The notes under the pieces were generated by a model, which was not told where the DNA came from, ran no database searches, and was given only the letters and a program-made list of their open reading frames with translations. The translations under genes were made by a program, and so were the position numbers. Below, one piece after another: positions 6,315 to 14,600 of a DNA stretch of 23,679 bases. The first letter of the stretch is position 1, and each line of letters begins with the position of its first letter. The stretch comes from an uncultured Garciella sp. (GTDB lineage Bacteria > Bacillota > Clostridia > Eubacteriales > Garciellaceae): contig USMD01000017.1 in assembly GCA_900555725.1 (NCBI GenBank), positions 1 to 23,679 of the forward strand, in the 5' to 3' direction.

Positions 6315-6421
6315 CTTCCTTTAATGAGGTCCAGAGAGACTGGCAAGGAGATGAATGAAAATAGGATAAGTCTATCTTTATTTTGTTATAATGACTTCTT
6401 GCTTCGGCAAGAAGTTTTTTA
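6315..6421 (+). promoter_or_regulatory. PyrR-dependent transcription attenuator 1 (pyrR leader)
   Basis: The conserved PyrR-binding loop TCCAGAGAGACT (6330-6341) is closed by TTCCTT (6316-6321) pairing with AAGGAG (6345-6350) and by GGTC (6328-6331) pairing with GACT (6338-6341). GCAAGGAG (6343-6350) can instead pair over 8 bp with CTTCTTGC (6395-6402), which is the left arm of the terminator. PyrR with UMP stabilises the first structure (anti-antiterminator) and lets the terminator form. Without PyrR the antiterminator forms and the operon is read. This matches the B. subtilis mechanism. Confidence 0.92.
6394..6421 (+). terminator. Attenuator terminator before pyrR
   Basis: ACTTCTTGC and its exact complement GCAAGAAGT flank a UUCG tetraloop (6403-6406), followed by a run of T. 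It is a strong conditional terminator and the off state of attenuator 1. Confidence 0.92.
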
Positions 6422-6471
6422 TGTAAAAATTAAAATAAGGGAGTCATAAAAAGGCAAAGGATGGTGATAGG

Positions 6472-7011
6472 ATGAAAGAAAAAGCTATGATTATGGATGA
6501 AGGAGCCATTAGAAGAGCTATTACTAGGGTATCCCATGAAATCTTAGAAAAAAATAAGGGAATCGACAATGTAGTACTGATTGGGATCCATACAAGGGGA
6601 ATCCCCATTGCCAACAGACTGGCAAAGCAAATAGAAAAAATAGAAGAAAAAGCTCCGATGATAGGGGAACTGGATATTACTCTATATCGAGATGACTTAA
6701 GTACTATCGCAAAACTACCGGTGCTGAATGGTACAAAAATTGATTTTGATATTAACGATAAAAAAGTAATTTTAGTAGACGATGTACTTTACACTGGAAG
6801 AACCGTTCGAGCAGCATTAGATGCTTTACTAGATTTAGGCCGCCCAGAATTTATCCAATTAATGATTCTTGTGGACCGAGGACATCGAGAATTACCTATT
6901 CGAGCTGATTACGTAGGAAAGAATGTACCTACTTCCCGAAAAGAAATTATTAAAGTAAATCTTGAGGAAACAGATGGAAAAGATTCTGTTGTCATTTGTG
7001 AAAATGAATAA
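6472..7011 (+). CDS. pyrR: PyrR bifunctional pyr attenuation regulator / uracil phosphoribosyltransferase
   Basis: The 179-residue product has the usual family length. It binds UMP and PRPP, attaches to the pyr leader RNA to cause termination, and in many species also makes UMP from uracil and PRPP. The start AMIMDEGAIRRAITRVSHEI and the PRPP loop VILVDDVLYTGRT (about residues 98-110) are characteristic. RDDLS and VDRGHRELPIRADYVGKNVPTS are also conserved PyrR segments. The ATG at 6472 is chosen because it gives the standard PyrR N-terminus. The ribosome binding site is weak (AAAGG or GGTGAT upstream). It is first in the operon, behind attenuator 1 and before attenuator 2, and so forms the feedback loop that matches pyrimidine synthesis to UMP. 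Confidence 0.96.
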   Translation: MKEKAMIMDEGAIRRAITRVSHEILEKNKGIDNVVLIGIHTRGIPIANRLAKQIEKIEEKAPMIGELDITLYRDDLSTIAKLPVLNGTKIDFDINDKKVILVDDVLYTGRTVRAALDALLDLGRPEFIQLMILVDRGHRELPIRADYVGKNVPTSRKEIIKVNLEETDGKDSVVICENE

Positions 7012-7078
7012 ATATAATAAATAATGAATTTTAATTCTTTAAATTTAGTCCAGTGAGGCTGAGAAGGAGGAAAAAGAA

Positions 7079-7150
7079 ATGGAGACTTTAAAAAGAATAC
7101 TGAATTTTTATACAAAAAATTTCATAAATAACCTTGTAAAAAGGGAATAA
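7079..7150 (+). CDS. Putative 23-residue leader peptide in attenuator 2
   Basis: The frame starts METLKRILNFYTKNF and ends LVKRE. ATG 7079 follows AAGGAGG by the ideal 8 nt, and TAA is at 7148-7150. The ribosome binding site is the 3' arm of the PyrR loop, so PyrR would block initiation. The stop codon occupies the first bases of the terminator's left arm (7149-7162), so a terminating ribosome would cover that arm. A PyrR-gated translation switch is inferred from this geometry. The peptide has no recognised family and no run of one codon. It could be fortuitous, or a remnant of a lost gene. Confidence 0.45.
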   Translation: METLKRILNFYTKNFINNLVKRE

Positions 7151-7211
7151 AGAGTAATATAATTGGGATATAATGTATAATTATAATTTCCATTTTATAT
7201 TACTCTTTTTT
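7149..7211 (+). terminator. Attenuator terminator before pyrB
   Basis: AAAGAGTAATATAA (7149-7162) pairs perfectly with TTATATTACTCTTT (7195-7208), and TTTTTT follows (7206-7211). The 32-nt loop is A/T-rich. It is presumed conditional because pyrB and the rest of the operon lie downstream with no other promoter that I can identify. Confidence 0.8.
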
Positions 7212-7303
7212 GTGAGAAAATTTATATTTATGCATAAGCTTAATAAAAAATACAGGGTATAAAAAATATTTAAAAACCATTCCTTTAAACCTAATATAAC
7301 CCA

Positions 7304-7371
7304 TTATGCTAGTTCATCAATGTAAATTTCTAAGCCTTGAAACATGAGAAAATCGAAATGAACTAGCATAA
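7304..7371. repeat. Inverted repeat, 14-bp perfect arms, before pyrB
   Basis: TTATGCTAGTTCAT (7304-7317) and its exact complement ATGAACTAGCATAA (7358-7371) enclose 40 nt. No T run follows, so it is not a terminator. The GCTAGTT/TAGCA core recurs around 20026-20078, so it may be a degenerate member of a palindromic repeat family, or an RNA element in the pyrB leader. Confidence 0.65.
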
Positions 7372-7437
7372 CAGATGAATTTAAAAAAGGTATTTTTTAT
7401 TAAGCAAGGCAGCCAAAACTATAGGAGGTGTGTTTTT

Positions 7438-8358
7438 ATGATCAATAAAGACGTTTTAGGTTTAAGGGATTTATCTGCAATGGAGATACAAGAGATTTTA
7501 AATACAGCAACTTTAATGAGACCACTGATGGATAGTAGAAATAAAAAAATCACTTATCTTCAAGGGAAAAATGTGGTGACGCTTTTTTATGAGAATAGCA
7601 CTCGTACCCGAGTATCCTTTGAATTGGCAGCGAAATATTTAGGAGCTACTACTACCAATATTTCCGTAGCAACCAGTAGTGTTAACAAAGGAGAAACCCT
7701 AATTGATACCGTAAGAACTCTTCAGGCAATGGGGGTAGATATTGTTATTATGCGCCATCCTATGACCGGGGCACCGAAAATATTATCAGAGCATGTCGAC
7801 GTAAAAGTCATTAATGCAGGAGATGGGATCAACGAACATCCTACCCAGGCTTTATTGGATCTTTACACCATGCAAACTAATAAGGGAAGAATCAAGGATC
7901 TAAAGGTGGTAATCGCCGGGGACATTTTGCACTCTAGGGTAGCCCGTAGCAATATTTGGGGGCTTACTAAATTAGGGGCAAAGGTAGTTTTAACAGGACC
8001 TTCTACCTTAATTCCAAGGGGGGTAGAAAAATTGGGGGTAGAAGTATCCTACAATATAAAAGAGGCTGTTAAGGATGTAGATGTGGTCATGGCCTTAAGA
8101 ATTCAAAAAGAAAGACAAGAAAGTGGACTATTTCCTTCTCTTAGGGAATACCATAAGTTCTTTGGTATCAATGAGAAAATACTAAGTTATGCAAAACCAG
8201 ATGCTTTGGTTATGCACCCAGGACCTGTTAACCGAGGAGTGGAATTAACCAGTCAGATAATCGACGAAGAACATTCTGTGATAGAAGAACAAGTTACTAA
8301 CGGAGTAGCGATTCGTATGGCACTTCTTTATCTTATGACTAGAGGAGGAAATCTATAA
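7438..8358 (+). CDS. pyrB: Aspartate carbamoyltransferase catalytic subunit
   Basis: It catalyses carbamoyl phosphate + L-aspartate to N-carbamoyl-aspartate, the first committed step of UMP synthesis. The protein has 306 residues. The carbamoyl-phosphate loop YENSTRTRVSFE (about 50-61), the HPTQALLD motif in the middle and MHPGPVNRG near the end are all intact. I place the start at 7438 because AGGAGG (7423-7428) lies 9 nt upstream. The frame also extends to an ATG at 7375, but that adds 21 unrelated residues and has no ribosome binding site. No pyrI regulatory subunit gene is present, so feedback is expected mainly through PyrR. The stop codon shares one base with the pyrC start (TAATG), consistent with translational coupling. 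Confidence 0.96.
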   Translation: MINKDVLGLRDLSAMEIQEILNTATLMRPLMDSRNKKITYLQGKNVVTLFYENSTRTRVSFELAAKYLGATTTNISVATSSVNKGETLIDTVRTLQAMGVDIVIMRHPMTGAPKILSEHVDVKVINAGDGINEHPTQALLDLYTMQTNKGRIKDLKVVIAGDILHSRVARSNIWGLTKLGAKVVLTGPSTLIPRGVEKLGVEVSYNIKEAVKDVDVVMALRIQKERQESGLFPSLREYHKFFGINEKILSYAKPDALVMHPGPVNRGVELTSQIIDEEHSVIEEQVTNGVAIRMALLYLMTRGGNL

Positions 8359-9656
8359 TGAAAAAGTTGCTGATTCGAGGGGGAAGAGTATTAGATACTC
8401 AAGCCAAAATAGATGCTATTTTAGATATCTTAGTAGAAGATGGAAAGATTGTTAGGATGAAAAAAAATATACAGGCCGAAGATGCAAAAGTGATTGATGC
8501 AAAGGGATTTTGGGTGGTACCAGGACTGATTGATATGCATGCCCATTTAAGGGAGCCAGGTTTTGAATATAAGGAAACCATAAAAAGTGGAACCAAGGCT
8601 GCTGCTAATGGAGGATTTACCACCATTACTTGCATGCCCAATACTAATCCAGTCATTGACAATGCCTTTTTAGTAGAATATGTGAGTTCTAAAGCTCAAA
8701 AGGAAGGCTTTGTAAAGGTAAAACCCATTGGAGCAGTGAGCAAAGGACTAAAGGGAGAGACTCTTGCAGAAATAGGTGACATGGTCACAGCTGGAGCCGT
8801 TGCTTTTTCTGATGATGGTCATCCTGTTTCTGATAGCAGCTTAATGAAAAAGGCCATGGAATATGCCTCCATGTGGGATAAAGTAATTATAGATCATTGT
8901 GAAGAATCTAGCCTATCTAAAGGTGGGTTGATGAATGAAGGAGAACGATCCACCATTTTAGGAATGCAAGGAATTCCTTCGGTAGCAGAGGATATTATGG
9001 TGGCAAGGGATATTGCCCTAGCAAGGTATACAGGATGCAGAGTGCATATAGCCCATGTAAGCACAAAGGGTTCTGTAGAGATGATAAGACAGGCAAAGGA
9101 GCAGAGGATAAAGGTGACCTGTGAAGTAACGCCCCATCACTTTAGTTTAACACAAGAGGCAGAAAATGGTTGGGATGCTCTGACCAAGGTAAATCCACCT
9201 CTACGATCTCAAGAGGATGTAGATGCCATTCTTGAAGGATTGCAAGATGGAACAATTGATGCTATTGCCACCGATCATGCACCTCATCACCAAGATGAAA
9301 AGATAGTAGAATATGCTCTAGCATCCAGTGGGATCTCTGGTTTAGAAACTTCCTTACCTTTAGCCATTACCAATCTTATAAGGGAAAACATTCTAACTCC
9401 ACTGCAATTGGTAGAAAAAATGAGCCTCAATCCTGCTAAGATATTAAATTTAGATGGAGGAACTTTACAAGTAGGGAAATGGGCAGATATCACAATTATA
9501 GATCCCCATACTCAAGAAACTGTAGATAAAGATCAATTCTATTCTAAAGGAAAGAACACTCCCTTTCATGGGATGAATTTATATGGGAAGGTCCTTTATA
9601 CCATAGTAGACGGTAAGGTGATAAAGGATACCAAGACTATACGAAAGGGAGAATAG
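8358..9656 (+). CDS. pyrC: Dihydroorotase (class I)
   Basis: It cyclises N-carbamoyl-aspartate to dihydroorotate. The 432 residues match class I dihydroorotase of the amidohydrolase superfamily. The metal ligands are visible: H61 and H63 in DMHAHLREPG, the D152/D153 pair in SDDGH, H180 in IIDHCE, H233 in IAHVS and the catalytic D306 in ATDHAPH. The substrate motifs MPNTNP (93-98) and KVNPPLR (277-283) are present. All zinc ligands are kept, so this is an active enzyme rather than the inactive pyrC' homologue seen in some bacteria. The start overlaps the pyrB stop by one base, and AGAGGAGG inside the pyrB end serves as ribosome binding site. Confidence 0.96.
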   Translation: MKKLLIRGGRVLDTQAKIDAILDILVEDGKIVRMKKNIQAEDAKVIDAKGFWVVPGLIDMHAHLREPGFEYKETIKSGTKAAANGGFTTITCMPNTNPVIDNAFLVEYVSSKAQKEGFVKVKPIGAVSKGLKGETLAEIGDMVTAGAVAFSDDGHPVSDSSLMKKAMEYASMWDKVIIDHCEESSLSKGGLMNEGERSTILGMQGIPSVAEDIMVARDIALARYTGCRVHIAHVSTKGSVEMIRQAKEQRIKVTCEVTPHHFSLTQEAENGWDALTKVNPPLRSQEDVDAILEGLQDGTIDAIATDHAPHHQDEKIVEYALASSGISGLETSLPLAITNLIRENILTPLQLVEKMSLNPAKILNLDGGTLQVGKWADITIIDPHTQETVDKDQFYSKGKNTPFHGMNLYGKVLYTIVDGKVIKDTKTIRKGE

Positions 9657-9660
9657 TTCA

Positions 9661-10560
9661 ATGTTTATAGATCAATTGATAGAGAAAATAATAGAAAGAA
9701 GAAATCCCACAGTGGTGGGTTTAGATCCCCAAGAATATCTCATTCCCCAATGTATTATAGATGAATATTACCATGGGGAAGAGTCCATGGGAGAGGTTCT
9801 ATGGCAGTTTAATAAGGTAATTATAGAGGTAGTTGCAGATTTAGTACCTGCTGTAAAATTACAAATTGCCTTCTATGAAAGATGGGGAATAGAAGGACTA
9901 AAGGCCTACCAAAAAACCATTCAATATGCTAAAGAGAAAGGTTTAATAGTTATAGGAGATATTAAAAGGGGAGATATCGCTTCTACAGCCAAAGCCTATG
10001 CTACAGCCCATTTAAGTGGACCCTTTGCCTGTGATGGGGTCACCCTAAACCCCCTTATGGGAACAGATTCTATAGAGCCATTTGTAGATATGTGTAAAGA
10101 GCATGGAAAGGGAGGCTTTATATTAGTGAAAACCTCTAATCCTTCCTCAAAAGAATTTCAAAACCTATTGATAGGGGAAAAACCTCTTTATCTTTACATT
10201 GCTCACAAGGTAGAAGATTGGGGTGCAGAATTAGTAGGAGGATATGGTTATAGTTCTATAGGTGCTGTAGTAGGAGCAACATACCCTCAAGAAGCCAAAG
10301 AATTACGACAAGCTATGCCCCATACCTTCTTTTTGGTACCAGGTTTTGGGGACCAAGGGGCAAAGGCAGAGGATGTTGTATCCTGTTTTGATGAGAGAGG
10401 GCTAGGAGCTATTATTAATTCTTCCCGGGGAATCATTGGAGCCCATCTAAAGGAAGAAGGAAAAGATGTGAGTTTAAAAGACTTTCAAAGTTTCCTTCGA
10501 GAAGCGGTAGAAAAAATGCAAAGGAAACTTTTGAAGGCTTTAAGGGAGAGTGGAAAATAG
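9661..10560 (+). CDS. pyrF: Orotidine 5'-phosphate decarboxylase (long type, PyrF subfamily 2)
   Basis: It decarboxylates OMP to UMP, the last step of the pathway. At 299 residues it belongs to the longer PyrF subfamily found in Clostridia, Actinobacteria and Myxococcus rather than the 240-residue B. subtilis type. The catalytic DIKRGDIAST segment gives the D100-K102-D105 charge network. VVGLDPQ near the start and KLQIAFYERWG are typical of this subfamily. It starts 4 nt after the pyrC stop, with GAAAGGGA inside the pyrC end as ribosome binding site. It sits mid-operon although it acts last, as in other clostridial pyr operons. Confidence 0.95.
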   Translation: MFIDQLIEKIIERRNPTVVGLDPQEYLIPQCIIDEYYHGEESMGEVLWQFNKVIIEVVADLVPAVKLQIAFYERWGIEGLKAYQKTIQYAKEKGLIVIGDIKRGDIASTAKAYATAHLSGPFACDGVTLNPLMGTDSIEPFVDMCKEHGKGGFILVKTSNPSSKEFQNLLIGEKPLYLYIAHKVEDWGAELVGGYGYSSIGAVVGATYPQEAKELRQAMPHTFFLVPGFGDQGAKAEDVVSCFDERGLGAIINSSRGIIGAHLKEEGKDVSLKDFQSFLREAVEKMQRKLLKALRESGK

Positions 10561-10580
10561 AAAATTGATTAAGGGGGAAT

Positions 10581-11684
10581 ATGTCTATGAAAGCTAAATT
10601 AATATTGGAAGATGGTAGTATCTATGAAGGGCATGCCTTTGGCTATACTGGAGAGACCGTAGGAGAAGTGGTCTTTAATACTGGAATGACAGGGTATCAA
10701 GAGATGATGACCGATCCATCCTACAAAGGCCAAATTGTTTTATTAACCTATCCTTTGATAGGAAATTATGGAGTAAAGAAGCTTTTTAATCAATCTAAAA
10801 AACCAACCATTAATGGCTTGATTGTAAGGGAATGTTATAAGGATCATTTAGGCTGGCAAAAAGGATATACCTTAGAAAATTATATGAAGGAAAATAAAAT
10901 CATAGGCATTGAAGGAATAGATACTAGAGCAATTACAAAAAAGACAAGAGAGCAGGGCACTATGAAAGGAATGATAAGCTGTTCCCAGGACCTAGAGGAA
11001 GAAAATATAAGAGGGAAGATATTATCCTATGAGAATAGAAAAGCGGTGGCAGAAGTTTCTACAAAAGAATACTATTATTTAAAACCAGAGGTACTCAATA
11101 TCGCAGTGATAGACTATGGGGTAAAAGCTTATATTTTAAAATCCTTTCAGGATAGAAATTGTTTAGTACATGTATTTCCAGCATTTTCAACACCAGAGGA
11201 AATTTTAAAGGTCCATCCCGACGGTATCGTATTTTCCAATGGTCCGGGGGATCCCATCGATTTAGAGTTTTTAATCCCCAATATAAAGAAATTAATTGCT
11301 ACCCAAATTCCTATTTTAGGAATTTGCCTAGGACATCAGCTTTTATCTATTGCCTTAGGGGGAAAAACAGAAAAGATTAAGTATGGACACAGAGGGAGCA
11401 ATCATCCAGTGAAGGATTTAGATAAAAATAAAGTCTATATTACCTCTCAAAATCATGGATATGTAGTAAAGGCAGAGAGTTTAGATAAAAATAAGATGAC
11501 CATTACCCATGTAAATATGAATGATGGCACCTTAGAGGGGTTTCGACATAATATCCTTCCTATTTTATCAGTACAATTTCATCCAGAGGCAGGTCCAGGG
11601 CCTCATGATTCTCAATATATCTTTGATGATTTTATTGAAATGATAAAGGGGACGAAAGAAGGAAAGGTGAAAACTCATGCCTAA
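10581..11684 (+). CDS. carA: Carbamoyl-phosphate synthase small (glutaminase) subunit
   Basis: It hydrolyses glutamine and passes ammonia to CarB. The 367 residues comprise the CarA N-terminal domain (LILEDGSIYEGHAFG, GMTGYQEMMTDPSYKGQ) and a class I glutamine amidotransferase domain from about residue 170. The triad is intact: C249 in GICLGHQ, H334 and E336 in VQFHPEA. AAGGGGG (10570-10576) precedes ATG 10581. ATG 10587 is in frame and also well spaced, so the first two residues are uncertain. The end overlaps carB by 8 nt. Its position inside the pyr operon makes this the pyrimidine-regulated synthase, though it could also serve arginine synthesis if no second copy exists. Confidence 0.96.
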   Translation: MSMKAKLILEDGSIYEGHAFGYTGETVGEVVFNTGMTGYQEMMTDPSYKGQIVLLTYPLIGNYGVKKLFNQSKKPTINGLIVRECYKDHLGWQKGYTLENYMKENKIIGIEGIDTRAITKKTREQGTMKGMISCSQDLEEENIRGKILSYENRKAVAEVSTKEYYYLKPEVLNIAVIDYGVKAYILKSFQDRNCLVHVFPAFSTPEEILKVHPDGIVFSNGPGDPIDLEFLIPNIKKLIATQIPILGICLGHQLLSIALGGKTEKIKYGHRGSNHPVKDLDKNKVYITSQNHGYVVKAESLDKNKMTITHVNMNDGTLEGFRHNILPILSVQFHPEAGPGPHDSQYIFDDFIEMIKGTKEGKVKTHA

Positions 11685-14600
11685 AAATGATTGCATAAAA
11701 AAAGTATTAGTAATTGGTTCTGGTCCTATTGTCATAGGACAAGGAGCAGAATTTGACTATTCCGGTACCCAGGCTTGCCAAGCTTTACAGGAGGAAGGGG
11801 TAGAGGTAGTCTTAATCAATAGCAATCCTGCAACCATTATGACCGATGTCCAAACAGCCCATAAGGTTTATATTGAGCCAGTTACCTTAGAATTTGTGGA
11901 AAAGGTCATTGCCAAAGAGCGACCGGACAGCCTTTTGGCCTCTATGGGGGGGCAGCAGGCATTAAATCTTACGGTAGAACTTAACCAAGCAGGAATATTA
12001 GAAAAATATGGGGTAAATCTAATTGGTACCAAAATAGATGCCATTACCAAGGCAGAAAATCGGGAAAATTTTAAAGTTTTAATGGAAGAAATAGGGCAAC
12101 CTATTGTAGAAAATAGAATCGTACACAAAGTAGAGGAGGCAAAGGAATTTGCACAGAAAATAGGATTTCCCTTAGTAATCCGACCAGCCTATACCCTAGG
12201 GGGTACCGGTGGAGGGATTGCCTATAATGAACGGGAGCTGGAAACTATTGTAGAAAGGGGATGTAGAGCTAGCAGTGTAGGACAGGTTATTATAGAAAGA
12301 AGTCTGTTAGGTTGGAAAGAAATTGAATATGAGATTATGCGGGATGGAAACGACAATATCGTTACCATTTGTAATATGGAAAATATCGACCCTGTAGGAG
12401 TCCATACGGGGGATAGCATTGTAGTGGCTCCTTCTCAGACCTTAACCGATCAGCAGTACCAGATACTAAGAGGAGCAGCTATTAAAATTATTTCTGCTCT
12501 AGGGATTCAAGGAGGGTGTAATGTACAATATGCCTTGCATCCTCAAACCAATGACTACTATGTTATTGAGGTAAATCCTAGGGTAAGCCGTTCCAGTGCT
12601 TTAGCTTCTAAGGCAACGGGATATCCCATTGCCAAAGTGGCGGCAAAGATTGCCTTAGGATACCATCTTGATGAAATTCTGAATCAGGTAACTGGTGAAA
12701 CCTTGGCTTGTTTTGAACCTACCTTAGATTATGTTTCGGTAAAGATTCCAAGATGGCCCTTTGATAAGTTTGTAGAAGGGGAAAGAAAGCTAGGAACCCA
12801 GATGAAGGCTACTGGAGAGGTCATGTCCATAGCCAATATCTTTGAAGCTGCCCTATTAAAGGCAATTCGATCCTTAGATTTAGGATTAGAAGCTTTGCAG
12901 TTACCAAAGTTAAAGAATCTAGAGGTAGAACAAATAGAGAAAAAGCTTTGTCAGGGAGATGATGAGAGGATCTTTGTTATGGCACAAGCTCTTAAAAAGG
13001 GGATTTCTCCCTTGAAAATTGGAGAACTGACAGGGATTCATCCCTTCTTTATTGATAAAATTAATCACATTATAGAAATGGAAAAGGTTCTTTCTAAAAA
13101 AGATTTTCACAGTATTACCCTGGAAGAAATCAAGCAAGCAAAGAAAATGGGCTTCTCTGACCATATTTTAGCCAAATTGCTTCAATGTAGCTGGGAAGAT
13201 GTATGGCAGTGGAGAAAAGAACATCATTTACGTCCTTCCTATAAGATGGTGGATACCTGTAGTGGAGAATTTGATGCCCAAACCCCTTACTTTTATTCCA
13301 CCTATGATGAAGAGGATGAGGTCAAGGTAGAGAAGGGAAATAAAATATTGGTTGTAGGCGCAGGTCCTATTCGAATTGGCCAGGGAATCGAGTTTGACTA
13401 CTCTTCAGTACATTGTATTGAGGCATTGGAGAAATTAGGCTATGAAACCATTATGGTAAATAATAATCCAGAAACTGTAAGTACGGATTTTAATGTAGCT
13501 TATCATCTATATTTTGAACCTATTACAGGGGAAGATTTATTACACATTATCGAAAAGGAACAACCGAAAGGTGTAATTTTACAATTCGGTGGTCAAACAG
13601 CCATTAAAATGGCTCATATTTTAGACAAAATGAATATCCCTATTTTAGGAACCTCCCTAGAGGGAATCGATGGGAGCGAAGATCGAAAGAGAATGGAGGA
13701 GATTTTAGACAAATTAGGGATTGCTAGACCTAAGGCAAAGGCCATCACCTCCTTGGAAGAGGGATACAGGGCAGTCAAAGAAATTGGATACCCTCTTTTG
13801 ATCCGTCCTTCCTATGTATTAGGTGGGCAGGGAATGGAAATTATCCATAATGAACAGGAGATGAAAAAGTATCTTCCATTACTATATGATCAATATCCAT
13901 CCCATCCTGTTTTGATGGATCAATATTTACCTGGAATGGAAATTGAAGTGGATGCTATTTCTGATGGAGAAGAAGTTTTAATACCAGGGATTATGCAACA
14001 TTTAGAAAGAGCAGGAATTCATTCAGGAGACAGTATTTCCATCTATCCCTCTAAAAAAATCTCTGTGGATATGAAGGAAAGAATTTTAGAATGTACCAAA
14101 CAACTTTCCCAAGAATTAAATATTATAGGAATGGTAAACATTCAATATTTACTATGGAAGAATGAACTATATCTTATTGAAGTCAATCCTAGGGCCAGTA
14201 GAACCATTCCCTATTTAAGTAAGATTACAGGGGTGCCCATGGTAGATTTAGCAACTAGAGTAATATTAGGGGAAAGCATAGAGAATTTAGGATATGGAAC
14301 AGGATTGTATAGGGAAGGGAAAAAGGTAGCAGTGAAGGTACCTATTTTTTCCCTAGAAAAATTACCAGGGGTAGAAACTCGCTTAGGGCCAGAAATGAAA
14401 TCTACTGGAGAAGTTATGGCAGTGGGAAAGGATTTAGAGGAAGCTCTTCATAAAGGAATGCTTGCAGCAAAGTTCTCTATTTTTCCTACTACTAGAGTGT
14501 TAGCCACCCTTCGGGATCTCGATAAGAAAGAATTTTTACCCTTAGCCCAAAGACTACAGGATTTAGGAATTGAGATTGTTGCAACCCAAGGGACAGCCAA

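Larger units (their letters stand above)
7035..7211 (+). promoter_or_regulatory. PyrR-dependent attenuator 2 (pyrR-pyrB gap)
   Basis: A second PyrR loop, AGTCCAGTGAGGCTGAGAAGG (7047-7067), is closed by TTCTTT (7035-7040) with AAGGAG (7064-7069) and AGTC with GGCT. The terminator at 7149-7211 follows. Unlike attenuator 1, I find no clear antiterminator that links the AAGGAG arm to the terminator. Instead AAGGAGG (7064-7070) is a strong Shine-Dalgarno 8 nt before an ATG that opens a short leader frame. Confidence 0.88.

Noticed and set aside
6351..6450. Short leader frame starting at ATG 6351 in attenuator 1
   Set aside because: The ATG touches the AAGGAG arm with no spacing, and the frame runs straight through the terminator. 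The RNA switch is fully explained without it.
7375..7437. N-terminal extension of pyrB to ATG 7375
   Set aside because: No ribosome binding site, unrelated to the family N-terminus, and a strong AGGAGG precedes 7438.
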